Assembly (NCBI GenBank): GCA_902774295.1
Contig: CACYHP010000001.1
Span: forward strand, 1-64,000
Length of the DNA stretch: 64,000 nt
Origin: an uncultured Bacteroidia bacterium
Lineage (GTDB): Bacteria > Bacteroidota > Bacteroidia > Bacteroidales > F082
Direction: 5' to 3'
The translations under genes and the position numbers were made by a program. Of this stretch, positions 7,559 through 16,696 are shown one piece after another (the stretch's first letter is position 1; the number at the start of each line of letters is the position of its first letter). The notes under the pieces are model-generated. The model was not told the origin of the DNA. It saw nothing but the letters and a program-made list of their open reading frames with translations, and did not search any database.

Positions 7559-8299
7559 TTAAGATTTAAATATATCTCTAAATATTTTGTTGTTATGCTC
7601 AATCCTTGAATTTTCTTGCATTTTAGCAATATTTCTAACTCCGATTTTCCACATTTTTACGTCAAGATAGATGAAAAGGATAAACAAAAGCGTACCCATC
7701 CATTCCAAGTTATTCTCAGAAAAAGCTGACGACAGCATCAACAGATAGTCGAAGAGACCATGTGCCAGCATCGGGCATAAATAGCTGAGTATCAAATATT
7801 TACCACATTTTTCAGGTCTAAATTTCGCCATCCCGAGGAAATATCCCATGATGACGGCAAAGAGGAAATGACCCGGCACCGACAGCAATGCCCGCACCAC
7901 TCCTGTTGACAGAGCACCTCCAACCGTCTCATTACCAAAGACATACATGATATTTTCAACGCCAGCGAAGCCCAGACCAATGAAACAGGCATAGACGATG
8001 CCGTCGAAAGGCTCGTTGAAATTCTTGTTACGCCAAATCACGAGCATGAAAAGCACCCATTTGCAGAACTCCTCAGGTATTCCGGCCTCAAAAAAAGCGC
8101 TGTAAAACACCGTTTTGCCTGGGATTATAGCATTGATGACGGCTACGACAAATATATCCAATGGAATAGCCAGTATTCCGAGGAAAAACGCGAGCAGCAG
8201 CATCCTAAAAGGCTCCTTCTCGTATTTGTCTTTTTTGTAGATATACCAGGCCAAAATGATGACCGGCAGAATCGCTAAAGCTAAGATTATTGCGTTCAT
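7559..8299 (-). CDS. PrsW-family intramembrane protease-like protein
   Basis: A 246-residue membrane protein with about seven hydrophobic segments. Seen: motifs of the PrsW/CAAX-protease superfamily, PEEFCKW (EExxK-like), GFAGVENIMYV, GHFLFAVIMG and LAHGLFDYLL, which supply the conserved glutamates and histidines of the active site. In Bacillus, PrsW cuts an anti-sigma factor; no anti-sigma gene is visible here, so the substrate is unknown. ATG 8299 overlaps the stop of the upstream PHP gene as ATGA, showing translational coupling and fixing the start. Confidence 0.82.
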   Translation of the reverse strand: MNAIILALAILPVIILAWYIYKKDKYEKEPFRMLLLAFFLGILAIPLDIFVVAVINAIIPGKTVFYSAFFEAGIPEEFCKWVLFMLVIWRNKNFNEPFDGIVYACFIGLGFAGVENIMYVFGNETVGGALSTGVVRALLSVPGHFLFAVIMGYFLGMAKFRPEKCGKYLILSYLCPMLAHGLFDYLLMLSSAFSENNLEWMGTLLFILFIYLDVKMWKIGVRNIAKMQENSRIEHNNKIFRDIFKS

Positions 8300-9138
8300 A
8301 TCAATTCCTCCGCATGCCATGATCCATTTCGGAAGCACATTGTCTCTTTATATCCCACAGCTTTCAACGCCTCTTCCGCCTCCTTGAAGAAATATGTCAG
8401 TTCCCAGTACTGATGTGCATCGGAACTGATGACTACCGGGATGTTGAACTCTTTCATGCGAGGCAGCAGCCACTCCGACGGGTAAAAACCGTTGTAACGC
8501 TGCTTGTACAAGCCTCGAGTGTTGATTTCCACTATCAAATCATGCTGTTTGATGAGGTCGAGGGTCTCCAAAACCATGTCGCGATACCATTTCTCCTCTT
8601 CCTGGAAATAACGTCCGCGCGCGTTCATCTTAACCTTGTCAAAATGCCCGATGATGTCGAATTTCTCGGTCTCTATCATCTCGTTTTCCTGATCAAAATA
8701 AGCTCTGACACCTTTTTTGATGTCGCCTCCGAAGTATTTTTTCAGTCCTTCGTCGTATGGCTCGATGCTCTTCCCGTCGATAAACCAAAGAGTATCAGGG
8801 CTTTTGCCAACAAGATGCACCGATCCGATGAGATAATCAAGCTTGTATTGTGCTTTTATCTTATCAAAATCGACGACAATGCCCGGGATAAACTCCATCT
8901 CCATCGAAGCGAGGATGTCAATCTGGTCTTTGTATTTGATTTTCAATTCCTTAAGATGACCAACATACTCGTCGTTTTTATCCATCGGGATGGAGACGCG
9001 GCTCTCGAACGGCACGCTGCTATGGTCTGAGAAGCCCAAGGTGTGCATGCCCTGATTGATGGCTTCCGCCACGGTCTCCTCCATCAGCGACTTGCCGTCG
9101 GAAAAAGTGCTATGTGTATGTAAATTAAAGTGTTGCAT
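8296..9138 (-). CDS. PHP-domain histidinol-phosphatase-like phosphoesterase
   Basis: A 280-residue cytoplasmic metal-dependent phosphoesterase. Seen: N-terminal PHP motif NLHTHSTFSDGK, then LGFSDHS, an internal GSVHLVG, IIGHFDKVK, and C-terminal VISSDAHQYWEL, which together form the metal-binding histidines and aspartates of the HisJ/HisK type of histidinol phosphatase. The other his genes are not in the window, so a different phosphate substrate is possible. The start ATG 9138 lies inside the last codons of the U32 gene (14-bp overlap), and the stop overlaps the PrsW start. Confidence 0.8.
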   Translation of the reverse strand: MQHFNLHTHSTFSDGKSLMEETVAEAINQGMHTLGFSDHSSVPFESRVSIPMDKNDEYVGHLKELKIKYKDQIDILASMEMEFIPGIVVDFDKIKAQYKLDYLIGSVHLVGKSPDTLWFIDGKSIEPYDEGLKKYFGGDIKKGVRAYFDQENEMIETEKFDIIGHFDKVKMNARGRYFQEEEKWYRDMVLETLDLIKQHDLIVEINTRGLYKQRYNGFYPSEWLLPRMKEFNIPVVISSDAHQYWELTYFFKEAEEALKAVGYKETMCFRNGSWHAEELI

Positions 9139-10384
9139 CGTCTTCTGTCGCTTCAATAATCTTATAAACCTTGTCGCCACGGCGCACTATGTCGTGTGCC
9201 GGAATCGAACAAAGCTCGCCCTTAACTGTCTGATTTACAGGCAATAAATCAACTCGTATCTCTTTTATAGTATCTTCATAAACGCCTGTGGTCGGACCTA
9301 TTATCATGATTTCGTCGCCGACGTTAAGGTCGTGCGTCTCCATCCTGATTTCAGCCACGTTGATCTTCGCGAAGAAATTGGTGATCGTGCCGACGAAAAG
9401 CTTGGTCTTGGTGGCTTGCGAGCCGTATTTCTTGGTCCACTCGCCCATCTTTCTGCCGAGATAGTAGCCATCCCAGAAGTCGCGGTTATATACGCTCCGC
9501 AGACGGTCGGTCCATTTCTCAATCTTTTCCTGTGTGAAAGTGCCGGCATTTATTGCATCTACAGCCTCACGATAGACGCCCACCGTCAGCTTGGTATACT
9601 CCGGCGAACGGCCTCGGCCTTCGATTTTCAAGACCTTCACTCCTGCCGCCAACACCTTGTCAAGGAATGGCAATGTGCAGAGGTCTTTCGGCGACATAAT
9701 ATATTCATTTTCAATGGCTAACGTGATTTCTTTGTCACGGTCTGTGACTTCGTATCCACGACGGCAAGGCTGCACGCAGGCACCGCGGTTGGCGCTCGTC
9801 CCGAAGTTATCCAAGCTCAGATAACACTTGCCCGACACCGCCATGCACAAGGCACCGTGGCAAAACACCTCGATGCGCACCAAATCACCTTTCGGTCCCG
9901 TGATATGCAGTCTCTCAATCTCTTCGGTGATATGCTTCACCTGATTGATGTTGAGCTCTCGCGCCGTCACCATCACGTCGGCGAACTGTGAATAATACTT
10001 CACAGCCTCAATGTTGGTGATGTTGCACTGTGTCGACATGTGCACCTCCACCCCTATCTTGCGTGCATATTGTATCACGCTCTGGTCGGAGGCGATGATA
10101 GCGGAGATATTGTTGGCTTTGATGGCATCCAAAAGAGCATGCATCTCGTCCATTTCCTCATCGAAAACCACAGTGTTCACTGTCACATAGCTTTTCACGC
10201 CATGAGCGTGGCAGGTCTCAGATATGGTGTGCAAGTCATCAAGCGTGAAGTTTTTCGTCGATTTCGAGCGCATATTGAGCTTGCCGATGCCAAAATACAC
10301 ACTTCCAGCACCAGCCTGGATAGCTGCTGAAAGGGCTTCATACGAGCCCACAGGGGCCATTATTTCAATGTCATTGTAGTTCAT
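9125..10384 (-). CDS. Peptidase U32 family protein (TrhP/YegQ-like)
   Basis: A 419-residue protein of the U32 collagenase-like family. Seen: N-terminal MAPVGSYEALSAAIQAGAGSVYFG, and a cluster of four cysteines in VFCHGALCMAVSGKCYLS and RGACVQPCRRGYEV, the Fe-S/metal-binding signature of U32 proteins; a C-terminal beta-barrel-like domain follows. Family members such as TrhP act in prephenate-dependent tRNA uridine hydroxylation rather than as true peptidases, so I favour a tRNA-modification role by inference. The start is ATG 10384. An in-frame ATG 15 bases upstream lies inside a dispersed repeat and is unlikely. Confidence 0.85.
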   Translation of the reverse strand: MNYNDIEIMAPVGSYEALSAAIQAGAGSVYFGIGKLNMRSKSTKNFTLDDLHTISETCHAHGVKSYVTVNTVVFDEEMDEMHALLDAIKANNISAIIASDQSVIQYARKIGVEVHMSTQCNITNIEAVKYYSQFADVMVTARELNINQVKHITEEIERLHITGPKGDLVRIEVFCHGALCMAVSGKCYLSLDNFGTSANRGACVQPCRRGYEVTDRDKEITLAIENEYIMSPKDLCTLPFLDKVLAAGVKVLKIEGRGRSPEYTKLTVGVYREAVDAINAGTFTQEKIEKWTDRLRSVYNRDFWDGYYLGRKMGEWTKKYGSQATKTKLFVGTITNFFAKINVAEIRMETHDLNVGDEIMIIGPTTGVYEDTIKEIRVDLLPVNQTVKGELCSIPAHDIVRRGDKVYKIIEATEDDATL

Positions 10385-10424
10385 CGGAGATTTCTCCATT
10401 CCGCTTTGCTTCAGTCAAAATGAC
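10385..10424. repeat. Dispersed repeat, degenerate copy upstream of the U32 gene
   Basis: GGAGATTTCTCCATTCCGCT continues to GTCAAAATGAC, a diverged copy of the interspersed repeat. It fills nearly the whole gap between pgi stop and the U32 start codon on the minus strand. Confidence 0.65.
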
Positions 10425-10429
10425 TGTTT

Positions 10430-11764
10430 TTATCGTTTTAATAATTTCTCTCTCAATTCTTCATATCCCGGTTTGCCGAGGAGTGCGAACATATTTTTCT
10501 TGTATGCCTCGACGCCTGGCTGGTTGAACGGGTTGACTTCAAGCATGTAGCCGCTCAGCGCGCATCCCATCTCGAAGAAATAGATGAGCTGTCCGAGCAC
10601 GTTGGCATCGATTCTCGGCACCACGATGCGGATATTCGGCACTCCGCCGTCGACGTGAGCCAGAATAGTGGCTTTCTCTGCCGTCTGATTGACCTCGTTG
10701 AGTCTTCTTCCCGCGATGTAGTTCATCTGGTCGAGGTTGGCGTCGTCTTGTGGGATACGCACTTCGTTGGCAGGATTCTCAACGCTGATGACGGTTTCCA
10801 TAAGGTTGCGCAGGCCTTCCTGGATGTACTGTCCCATAGAATGCAAATCTGTCGTGAAGGTGACGCTCGCCGGGAAGATTCCCTTGCCGTCCTTGCCCTC
10901 GCTCTCGCCATAAAGCTGCTTCCACCACTCGCTGAAGTAGCACAGACGCGGCTCGTAGTTCACCAAAATCTCGTTGGTCTTGCCGGCATGATACAACGCC
11001 TGACGTGCCACAGCGTATTTTGCAGCTTCATTATTCTCATTCTGATTGTCAAGGCAATATTTCTCCATCAGCTGAGCGCCCATCACCAGCTTCTCGATGT
11101 CGACGCCAGCCACTGCGATAGGCAGCAAGCCGACAGGTGTCAAAACCGAGTAACGTCCTCCGACATCGTCCGGCACCACGTATGTTTTGTAGCCTTCGCT
11201 GTCGGACAGCACCTTCAACGCGCCTTTAGCCTTGTCGGTGATGGCGACGATACGGGTGCGAGCCTCTTCCTTGCCGTATTTCTTTTCGATATGATTCTTC
11301 AAAATTCTGAATGCCACAGCAGGCTCCGTCGTCGTTCCTGACTTCGAGATGACTGTCATCGAGTAGTCTTTCTCGTCAAGAAGCTTGATGAGGTCGTGCA
11401 TGTAATCCTCGCTCATGTTATGGCCTGCATATATGATTTTCGGGCTGCCGGTGTCGACGAGCTGTGCGAAATGGTTCGACAGTGCCTCTATGACAGCGCG
11501 TGCTCCGAGGTATGAGCCACCGATGCCGACGACGACAAACACCTCCGATTTCTTGCGCAACTCATCGGCTTTAGCCTTGATATCCTTAATGAAATCGGCT
11601 TTTATCGACATAGGTAAATTCACCCAGCCAAGGAAATCATTACCCGCTCCAGTGCGCGAAAAGATTGTGTTGAAAGTCGCAGCAACTTTCTTTTTGTATG
11701 TATCTAATTGATTTTCAGAGACAAAGCCTTTGATATGGCTTAATTCAACCTTAATATCAGTCAT
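10430..11764 (-). CDS. pgi: Glucose-6-phosphate isomerase
   Basis: A 444-residue cytoplasmic enzyme of glycolysis interconverting glucose-6-phosphate and fructose-6-phosphate. Seen: VVGIGGSYLGARAVIEAL, VISKSGTTTEPAVAFR (phosphate-binding SKSGTT loop), DDVGGRYSVLTPVGLLP, and the C-terminal catalytic region with GCALSGYMLEVNPFNQPGVE. The length fits the shorter bacterial Pgi type. It has its own promoter and sits between the T9SS operon terminator and the U32 gene. Confidence 0.96.
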   Translation of the reverse strand: MTDIKVELSHIKGFVSENQLDTYKKKVAATFNTIFSRTGAGNDFLGWVNLPMSIKADFIKDIKAKADELRKKSEVFVVVGIGGSYLGARAVIEALSNHFAQLVDTGSPKIIYAGHNMSEDYMHDLIKLLDEKDYSMTVISKSGTTTEPAVAFRILKNHIEKKYGKEEARTRIVAITDKAKGALKVLSDSEGYKTYVVPDDVGGRYSVLTPVGLLPIAVAGVDIEKLVMGAQLMEKYCLDNQNENNEAAKYAVARQALYHAGKTNEILVNYEPRLCYFSEWWKQLYGESEGKDGKGIFPASVTFTTDLHSMGQYIQEGLRNLMETVISVENPANEVRIPQDDANLDQMNYIAGRRLNEVNQTAEKATILAHVDGGVPNIRIVVPRIDANVLGQLIYFFEMGCALSGYMLEVNPFNQPGVEAYKKNMFALLGKPGYEELREKLLKR

Positions 11765-11788
11765 AATTTTTTATGTTTAAACAATCTA

Positions 11789-11819
11789 CAAAGATACGAA
11801 GTGTTTTTGGATTAAACAA
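11789..11819 (-). promoter_or_regulatory. pgi promoter
   Basis: The minus strand reads TTG (11817-11819), 20 nt, TATCTTTG (11789-11796), an excellent match to the Bacteroidota promoter, about 25 bp before the pgi ATG. Confidence 0.75.
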
Positions 11820-11820
11820 G

Positions 11821-11859
11821 AAAAAAATTGTAGAGACGGATAAAAATCCATCTCTACAA
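11821..11859 (-). terminator. Terminator of the porK-L-M-N operon
   Basis: A stem of 13 bp with one G-T/mismatch position pairs 11828-11840 with 11847-11859, loop TAAAAA. It is followed on the minus strand by seven Ts (11821-11827). The GTAGAGACG...TCTCTAC stem resembles a widespread repeat-type terminator. The A+T-rich stretch 11860-11884 holds short direct repeats (AATAAACTAT). Confidence 0.82.
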
Positions 11860-11884
11860 TAAACTATAAACAATAAACTATAAA

Positions 11885-12739
11885 CTAATACTCCCACATA
11901 TTCTGCTCAAAATCGATGATATCCTGTTTGATTCTCTCCGATTCCTTAAGAGCGTCGATGCCAGTGGCATAGTCCTGAATGCTGCGGTCGTAAACGTTTT
12001 CTTCTTTGTAGATATAGCTGTCGAACTGACGTTTCATGAAGAGGTCGTCGTATGACAAACGTGCTGCTGAGTTGCTTCTGTTATATACAGGAGCTTCTGA
12101 CAACACTGTGCGTGTAGCCTCATCAAACGGAATCCAGAACAGCTCGTTAGGCATCTGCACTGAGTCGTTGATGTCGCGCATTGTCACAGGGCAGATGGCT
12201 TCTATTCTCACCATCATCTGGCTTCTGTGTGAGTCGAAATACCAGTCTTCCATCACGCGAAGGCGTGTCACCGATTCAGGCTTGAAAGAGATTGAGATGA
12301 CGGTGTCGCCGACCTTGTTGCCGTAGTCGTCGTAAATTGCCTGATGTTTCTCAGAATTCAGACCTGTCATGAGTTTTGAATATGGCAACGGGTTATTAAG
12401 CTCGCCTGTCACTGTCACTTCGTAGGCCTGGCATCTGCCTTCCTTCAAAGCGTCCATGATGACGTCGATGAATCTTCTCCAGTTCTGGTGATTATCTCTT
12501 GGATAGTAGAATGGGAGGTTCATCTTCTGACGGAAATCGATTTCACGCCAGACTCTTTTCTTCCATAAAATGTCAGCCTCACGAATCTCCGGATTAGGGA
12601 TGATTTTCTTAATGCCAGTGGCGTTTTCAACATACAAACCGTCGTTATATGTGTCGCTGGTGATTTGTGCCGATGCCTCTGGAGCACCTAAGAACAGGCA
12701 TGCAACTGTTGCTACAATTATTGAAACTAACTTTTTCAT
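11885..12739 (-). CDS. porN: T9SS component PorN/GldN
   Basis: A 284-residue secreted protein (signal MKKLVSIIVATVACLFLGAPEASA). Recognised as GldN/PorN by position directly after GldM and by the conserved order ILWKKRVWREIDFRQKMN, FYYP, LMTGL, EDWYFDSHRS, MPNELFWIPF, DLFMKRQFDSYIYKEENVYDR. PorN forms the periplasmic ring with lipoprotein PorK at the outer membrane in the type IX secretion system. It is the last gene of the porK-L-M-N operon, 1 bp after porM, followed by a strong terminator. Confidence 0.93.
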   Translation of the reverse strand: MKKLVSIIVATVACLFLGAPEASAQITSDTYNDGLYVENATGIKKIIPNPEIREADILWKKRVWREIDFRQKMNLPFYYPRDNHQNWRRFIDVIMDALKEGRCQAYEVTVTGELNNPLPYSKLMTGLNSEKHQAIYDDYGNKVGDTVISISFKPESVTRLRVMEDWYFDSHRSQMMVRIEAICPVTMRDINDSVQMPNELFWIPFDEATRTVLSEAPVYNRSNSAARLSYDDLFMKRQFDSYIYKEENVYDRSIQDYATGIDALKESERIKQDIIDFEQNMWEY

Positions 12740-12740
12740 A

Positions 12741-14432
12741 TTATTTTATTTGAATGTTAATTGAACCCACGTTTCTAATCTCGCCCTTAGGACTCTTCAC
12801 GCAGATGTCCTGGAACTGGATTCTCTGTCCGGCCTGTGCGTTGCTGATAAGAGCAATCACTTCGTCGGAGAACTTAGGTCCTTTATTTTGTTTATCAATG
12901 AATGTTCCTCTATATGTTGAAACTGTGTAAGAATCAACAGTGTAGTTGAAGTCTTTAAAATCAAAGTCTTTCATCACAGCCATCACTCTGCCGATGCTGA
13001 GAAGCACCTCCTTATCGACTTTACCGCCAGTGATGTCACCGATTTTCACGACCGGGTCAGGGACCATCTTCACGCGGAATTCCTGGTAGCCCATGTCAAC
13101 CATCTTGCCGTTGTCGTCTTTTGCTGAAACGTGAACTTTCACCAGTTTGGCACCTTTGTTCACCTCGACGAAATACTCGCCGTTGGTAGCGCCTTTGGTG
13201 TATTTGCCACCTTCAACGTTGATGGTGATATCGTCGCTTGTGAAACCTGGAGCTGACACTGAGATAGGATTCTGGAGCTCTTCGTACATGACCATCATGT
13301 TGATAGGAGCCACTGTCACTGAAGGCGGAGCCACCTGGAACGACTCGTTGAAGTCGTAGAATGCCATTGTGCCATCCGGGCGAGGAATCTCGATACGACC
13401 TGCATACTTCTGAACGCCTACTGTAGTTGCCGGGAAGCTTAGTATGACCTTACCTTCCTTACTGTTCAACTTCACAGGTTCGCCTTTTGCCTTGTTATAG
13501 TCGTCAGTACCCATGAAATACTTCACGTCGAAAGCCTTTGAAGTATCAGCTGCTGCGATGAAAATCTCAGCCTCGTAGTTCTGACCCTTGATGATGAAGT
13601 CGCTCTTCTGGATAACACGTGCCTTGACTGATTCAAACTTGAAGTCGGATGAGCCGATTTGTTTGAACAAAGCTGTGATAGCGTCGTATTCAGTAGTCTG
13701 AATCTCACCCACAATCTTGTTGAGGATAGCTATTTCAGCTGTGAGGATGATATGCTCGAAATTCTTGTTTTCCCAGCTCAGTTCCTGTCCGTCGTTGTCG
13801 GTGTAGATAATCTTATCACCATTGAGGTCATAATCTGTGAGAAGTCCGACATACTTGTTATAGTTGGCGATGCCAGCGTCTTCCACAGTACTCACAACGA
13901 ATGTACGATACTGCTGAATCTTTTCTTTAAGAATAGTAGCATTACCCTGGTTAATCATGAAGTTTGTCGCTGCGTCGTATTTGTCCTTAGCACCGATGTT
14001 GTTAAGGTCGAATTCGTAGAAAACGCGGCGGTTTTCAGGGTTAATCTTATCAACGTTTCTGATCAGCGACTTCTTACTGTCTTTGCTTGCAAGAAGTTCC
14101 TGTTCAGTAATATTTTCTGTCTCGATGACCAACGGTACTTTGATTTCTTTCTCGATATAGTTAATGATTTCGTCGGTTTTCACGCGGATCTCATTAGCTT
14201 TATCCCAATAAATCTGAGCCTTCTCAGGTTGTCTGCTATATTGTTGTTCAAAGATGTTGTAATAGTCTTCGATCTTACTCTCAACGCTGGCATTTGTCTT
14301 CTCCAGACCGTCGTTCACGATGGCGAAAGCATCGAGAATGTCAGCCGAGACATTCAATGCCAATAAGGCTGTGAGGACCAGGTACATCATACCGATCATC
14401 TTCTGCCTTGGTGTTTCTTTTGCTGCTGCCAT
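12741..14432 (-). CDS. porM: T9SS motor component PorM/GldM
   Basis: A 563-residue inner-membrane protein. Seen: a cytoplasmic N-terminus MAAAKETPRQKMIGMMYLVLTALLALNVSADILDAF with one membrane helix (about 12-32), then a long periplasmic part with the D1-D4 domains expected for GldM. GldM with GldL forms the proton-driven rotary motor that powers type IX secretion and gliding. It lies 12 bp downstream of porL and abuts porN. Confidence 0.95.
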   Translation of the reverse strand: MAAAKETPRQKMIGMMYLVLTALLALNVSADILDAFAIVNDGLEKTNASVESKIEDYYNIFEQQYSRQPEKAQIYWDKANEIRVKTDEIINYIEKEIKVPLVIETENITEQELLASKDSKKSLIRNVDKINPENRRVFYEFDLNNIGAKDKYDAATNFMINQGNATILKEKIQQYRTFVVSTVEDAGIANYNKYVGLLTDYDLNGDKIIYTDNDGQELSWENKNFEHIILTAEIAILNKIVGEIQTTEYDAITALFKQIGSSDFKFESVKARVIQKSDFIIKGQNYEAEIFIAAADTSKAFDVKYFMGTDDYNKAKGEPVKLNSKEGKVILSFPATTVGVQKYAGRIEIPRPDGTMAFYDFNESFQVAPPSVTVAPINMMVMYEELQNPISVSAPGFTSDDITINVEGGKYTKGATNGEYFVEVNKGAKLVKVHVSAKDDNGKMVDMGYQEFRVKMVPDPVVKIGDITGGKVDKEVLLSIGRVMAVMKDFDFKDFNYTVDSYTVSTYRGTFIDKQNKGPKFSDEVIALISNAQAGQRIQFQDICVKSPKGEIRNVGSINIQIK

Positions 14433-14444
14433 TTCTCGTAAATC

Positions 14445-15194
14445 TTAGGCCTTAATATTCATTGCATTGAGCATGTTACCGTAAACGGTATTCATTGCTG
14501 TCATGCGTTTTGACAGGTCGTTGAGTTGATGATTCAGATTTTCTGTTGATGTTGCAGATGCGTTGACTTTCTCGATGTAGAGAGCCATTGTGTCGTTCAT
14601 CTTTCTACTTGTGTCAGAGAACATGGCGGCGTTGGTGGCTGTCTTCGACATCTGAGCGTCGAGTTCCATAGCAGTTTCTGAAGCCTTGTTCATAGCCTTG
14701 GTGTAGTTGCTTGTTGCTGCTACAGCCTCGCTAACGTCAGCGATCTTTGATGCGTTCTCACCGAGTTTGGTAAGACCCATGCTGAGTCTTTCCATTGTGG
14801 CTGAGTTGATGTTAGCTTTCTCAAACATCTCGTTAAGCTTGTCAGTGATGACATCATTGTTGGCGTTGCCACCTTCATTTCTCTTAGCGCCTGCAGCTGG
14901 TTTCTTAGCCTGTGGTGCCGGACCGTCACCATGATAGATGTCCCATAATTCAGGATAAACCAAGCTCCAATCTGGCTCGAGGTGAGCAGGTTCGAATGCT
15001 GAGAAGAAGAAAATGATAGCTTCTGTCAACAGACCGAGTGTCAACATTGTGTTAGCTGCACCCGACCAGCCGAACAACGACATGTGGGTAAGTTTAAACA
15101 ATGCGCCGACCAAAACGATGGAAGCACCAATACCATAAACTTTAGCCATGAAGTTTTTGTACTTCTTGCTTTCTGAAAACTCTTTAAATGTCAT
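14445..15194 (-). CDS. porL: T9SS motor component PorL/GldL
   Basis: A 249-residue inner-membrane protein with two membrane helices near the N-terminus (about 15-33 and 44-66) and a cytoplasmic helical tail. K34, H37, E58 and E68 lie in and around the helices and probably match the charged residues reported as the proton path in GldL (inference from spacing). GldL and GldM together form the ion-driven motor. The C-terminal region is rich in A, N, T and S with heptad-like spacing. Confidence 0.93.
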   Translation of the reverse strand: MTFKEFSESKKYKNFMAKVYGIGASIVLVGALFKLTHMSLFGWSGAANTMLTLGLLTEAIIFFFSAFEPAHLEPDWSLVYPELWDIYHGDGPAPQAKKPAAGAKRNEGGNANNDVITDKLNEMFEKANINSATMERLSMGLTKLGENASKIADVSEAVAATSNYTKAMNKASETAMELDAQMSKTATNAAMFSDTSRKMNDTMALYIEKVNASATSTENLNHQLNDLSKRMTAMNTVYGNMLNAMNIKA

Positions 15195-15228
15195 TTTACC
15201 TTTTATTTTTTAATTTTTATTTCTTTTT

Positions 15229-16602
15229 TTAATTATAAACCCTTGATGACTTGCTTGGGTTGTCACCTTTCTGTCTGCCAAGGAATGGCTGGATGCAGCG
15301 GAATCCGATGTAGCACTTCGCTGTGTCCTGATACTCATAGGCGCGTGTGGTCACCTGCAGATAGTATGCCACGTCTTTCCATGAGCCGCCGCGAACGACT
15401 TTTCTCTTCATGATCGGGTCGTCGTTTTCGCTGGCATTGTATGTAAACTGAGGGTTCATATCCCACATCACGTTATATGCTGACGGGTCGAATGCGCTTG
15501 ATGTCCATTCTGCCACGTTGCCTGCCATGTCGTACAAGCCCCAGTCGTTAGCCGGATAATGAGCCACGATGACTGTGGTGAGACCGCCGTCGGCGATGTA
15601 GTTGCCGCGCATAGGCTTGAAGTTGGCTTTCAAGCAGCCTCTCTCGTTACGTGTGTAAGGGCCGCCCCATGGATATGGGTTGAGCTGATGGCCACCGCGT
15701 GCTGCCCACTCCCACTCAGCCTCGGTAGGAAGACGGAACTCTGACAAGCCTGTCTGACCTTTGTGCTTTGCCAAGTATTTGTTGAGCTTCTCGGTACGCC
15801 ACACACAGAAAGCGTTAGCCTGGTTCCAGTTCACACCGACAACAGGATAGTGGTCGTATGCCGGATGCCAAAAATACTTCTCTGTCAACGGGTCGTTGAA
15901 AGCGTATGAATAATCATAAATCCATGCCAATGTGTCAGGATAGATATTGATATCCTCATTGCGCACGAACACCGAACGGTCTGATGAGCCCTGCGGACGG
16001 TTTGCGAAAGCGCCCTGACGATAGTCAGCACCCTCTCTGAATTCCTTCTTGGCAGCTGCTCTGAGGTCGATATAGCTGTAATGATAAACGAGCTTTCTCG
16101 CATCAACCTCTTTCTTGCCGTAATAGCGCTCATTCTCAGGGATATAGAGCTGCTCGAGAGCGTCTCTGTACTCCTGGTTGTCGCTGCGCCAATCAATCTT
16201 TTCTTCCCAATTGAGATATGGCGGATCATAAACCTCACCAGTCTTTCTGTTCTGAGTGATGAGATATTTGTCAGGATCAACTTCACCAAGATATGTACGA
16301 GCCAAAGAGTCGCGAACGTAGTTCACAAACTCACGGTACTCGTTATTGGTGATTTCTGTCTCATCCATGTAAAATGCTGAAACAGACATAGTCATAGGCT
16401 GCGACAAGTTGCTGCCTGCGATGTCCTGACCACCTGCACCCATGGTATAGCTTCCCATCGGGACAAACACCATGCCGTAAGGATCCGGTTGATAAAACGG
16501 TTTTGATTTCTTTCTTACGCCTACCAATTCACCTTGATCGCCGCTGGTGCTGCAACCAACAAACATCAATGCGATTAGGCTCATTAACACAAACTTCTTC
16601 AT
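15229..16602 (-). CDS. porK: T9SS outer-membrane lipoprotein PorK/GldK
   Basis: A 457-residue lipoprotein (lipobox MFVGC, acylated Cys at residue 17). The rest is a formylglycine-generating-enzyme/sulfatase-modifying fold: FVPMGSYTMGAGGQD, MDETEITNNEYREFV, RLPTEAEWEWAARGG, WGLYDMAGNVAEWTSS, VVRGGSWKD, GFRCIQPF. In GldK this fold is structural and the protein forms a ring with PorN. The start at 16602 gives the lipoprotein signal and lies downstream of a good promoter. First gene of the porK-L-M-N operon. Confidence 0.94.
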   Translation of the reverse strand: MKKFVLMSLIALMFVGCSTSGDQGELVGVRKKSKPFYQPDPYGMVFVPMGSYTMGAGGQDIAGSNLSQPMTMSVSAFYMDETEITNNEYREFVNYVRDSLARTYLGEVDPDKYLITQNRKTGEVYDPPYLNWEEKIDWRSDNQEYRDALEQLYIPENERYYGKKEVDARKLVYHYSYIDLRAAAKKEFREGADYRQGAFANRPQGSSDRSVFVRNEDINIYPDTLAWIYDYSYAFNDPLTEKYFWHPAYDHYPVVGVNWNQANAFCVWRTEKLNKYLAKHKGQTGLSEFRLPTEAEWEWAARGGHQLNPYPWGGPYTRNERGCLKANFKPMRGNYIADGGLTTVIVAHYPANDWGLYDMAGNVAEWTSSAFDPSAYNVMWDMNPQFTYNASENDDPIMKRKVVRGGSWKDVAYYLQVTTRAYEYQDTAKCYIGFRCIQPFLGRQKGDNPSKSSRVYN

Positions 16603-16626
16603 TTTATTCCTTTTTAAAAAAGTGTC

Positions 16627-16659
16627 CAAAAGTATATTATTTTTCATTATTTCCGACAA
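16627..16659 (-). promoter_or_regulatory. Promoter of the porK-L-M-N operon
   Basis: The minus strand reads TTTTTG ending near 16657, about 22 nt, then TACTTTTG (16627-16634), some 25 bp before the porK ATG. This suggests porK-N can be transcribed independently of porP. Confidence 0.6.
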
Positions 16660-16696
16660 AAACATTTCAACTTTGACATTTTTTTATCAACAATTT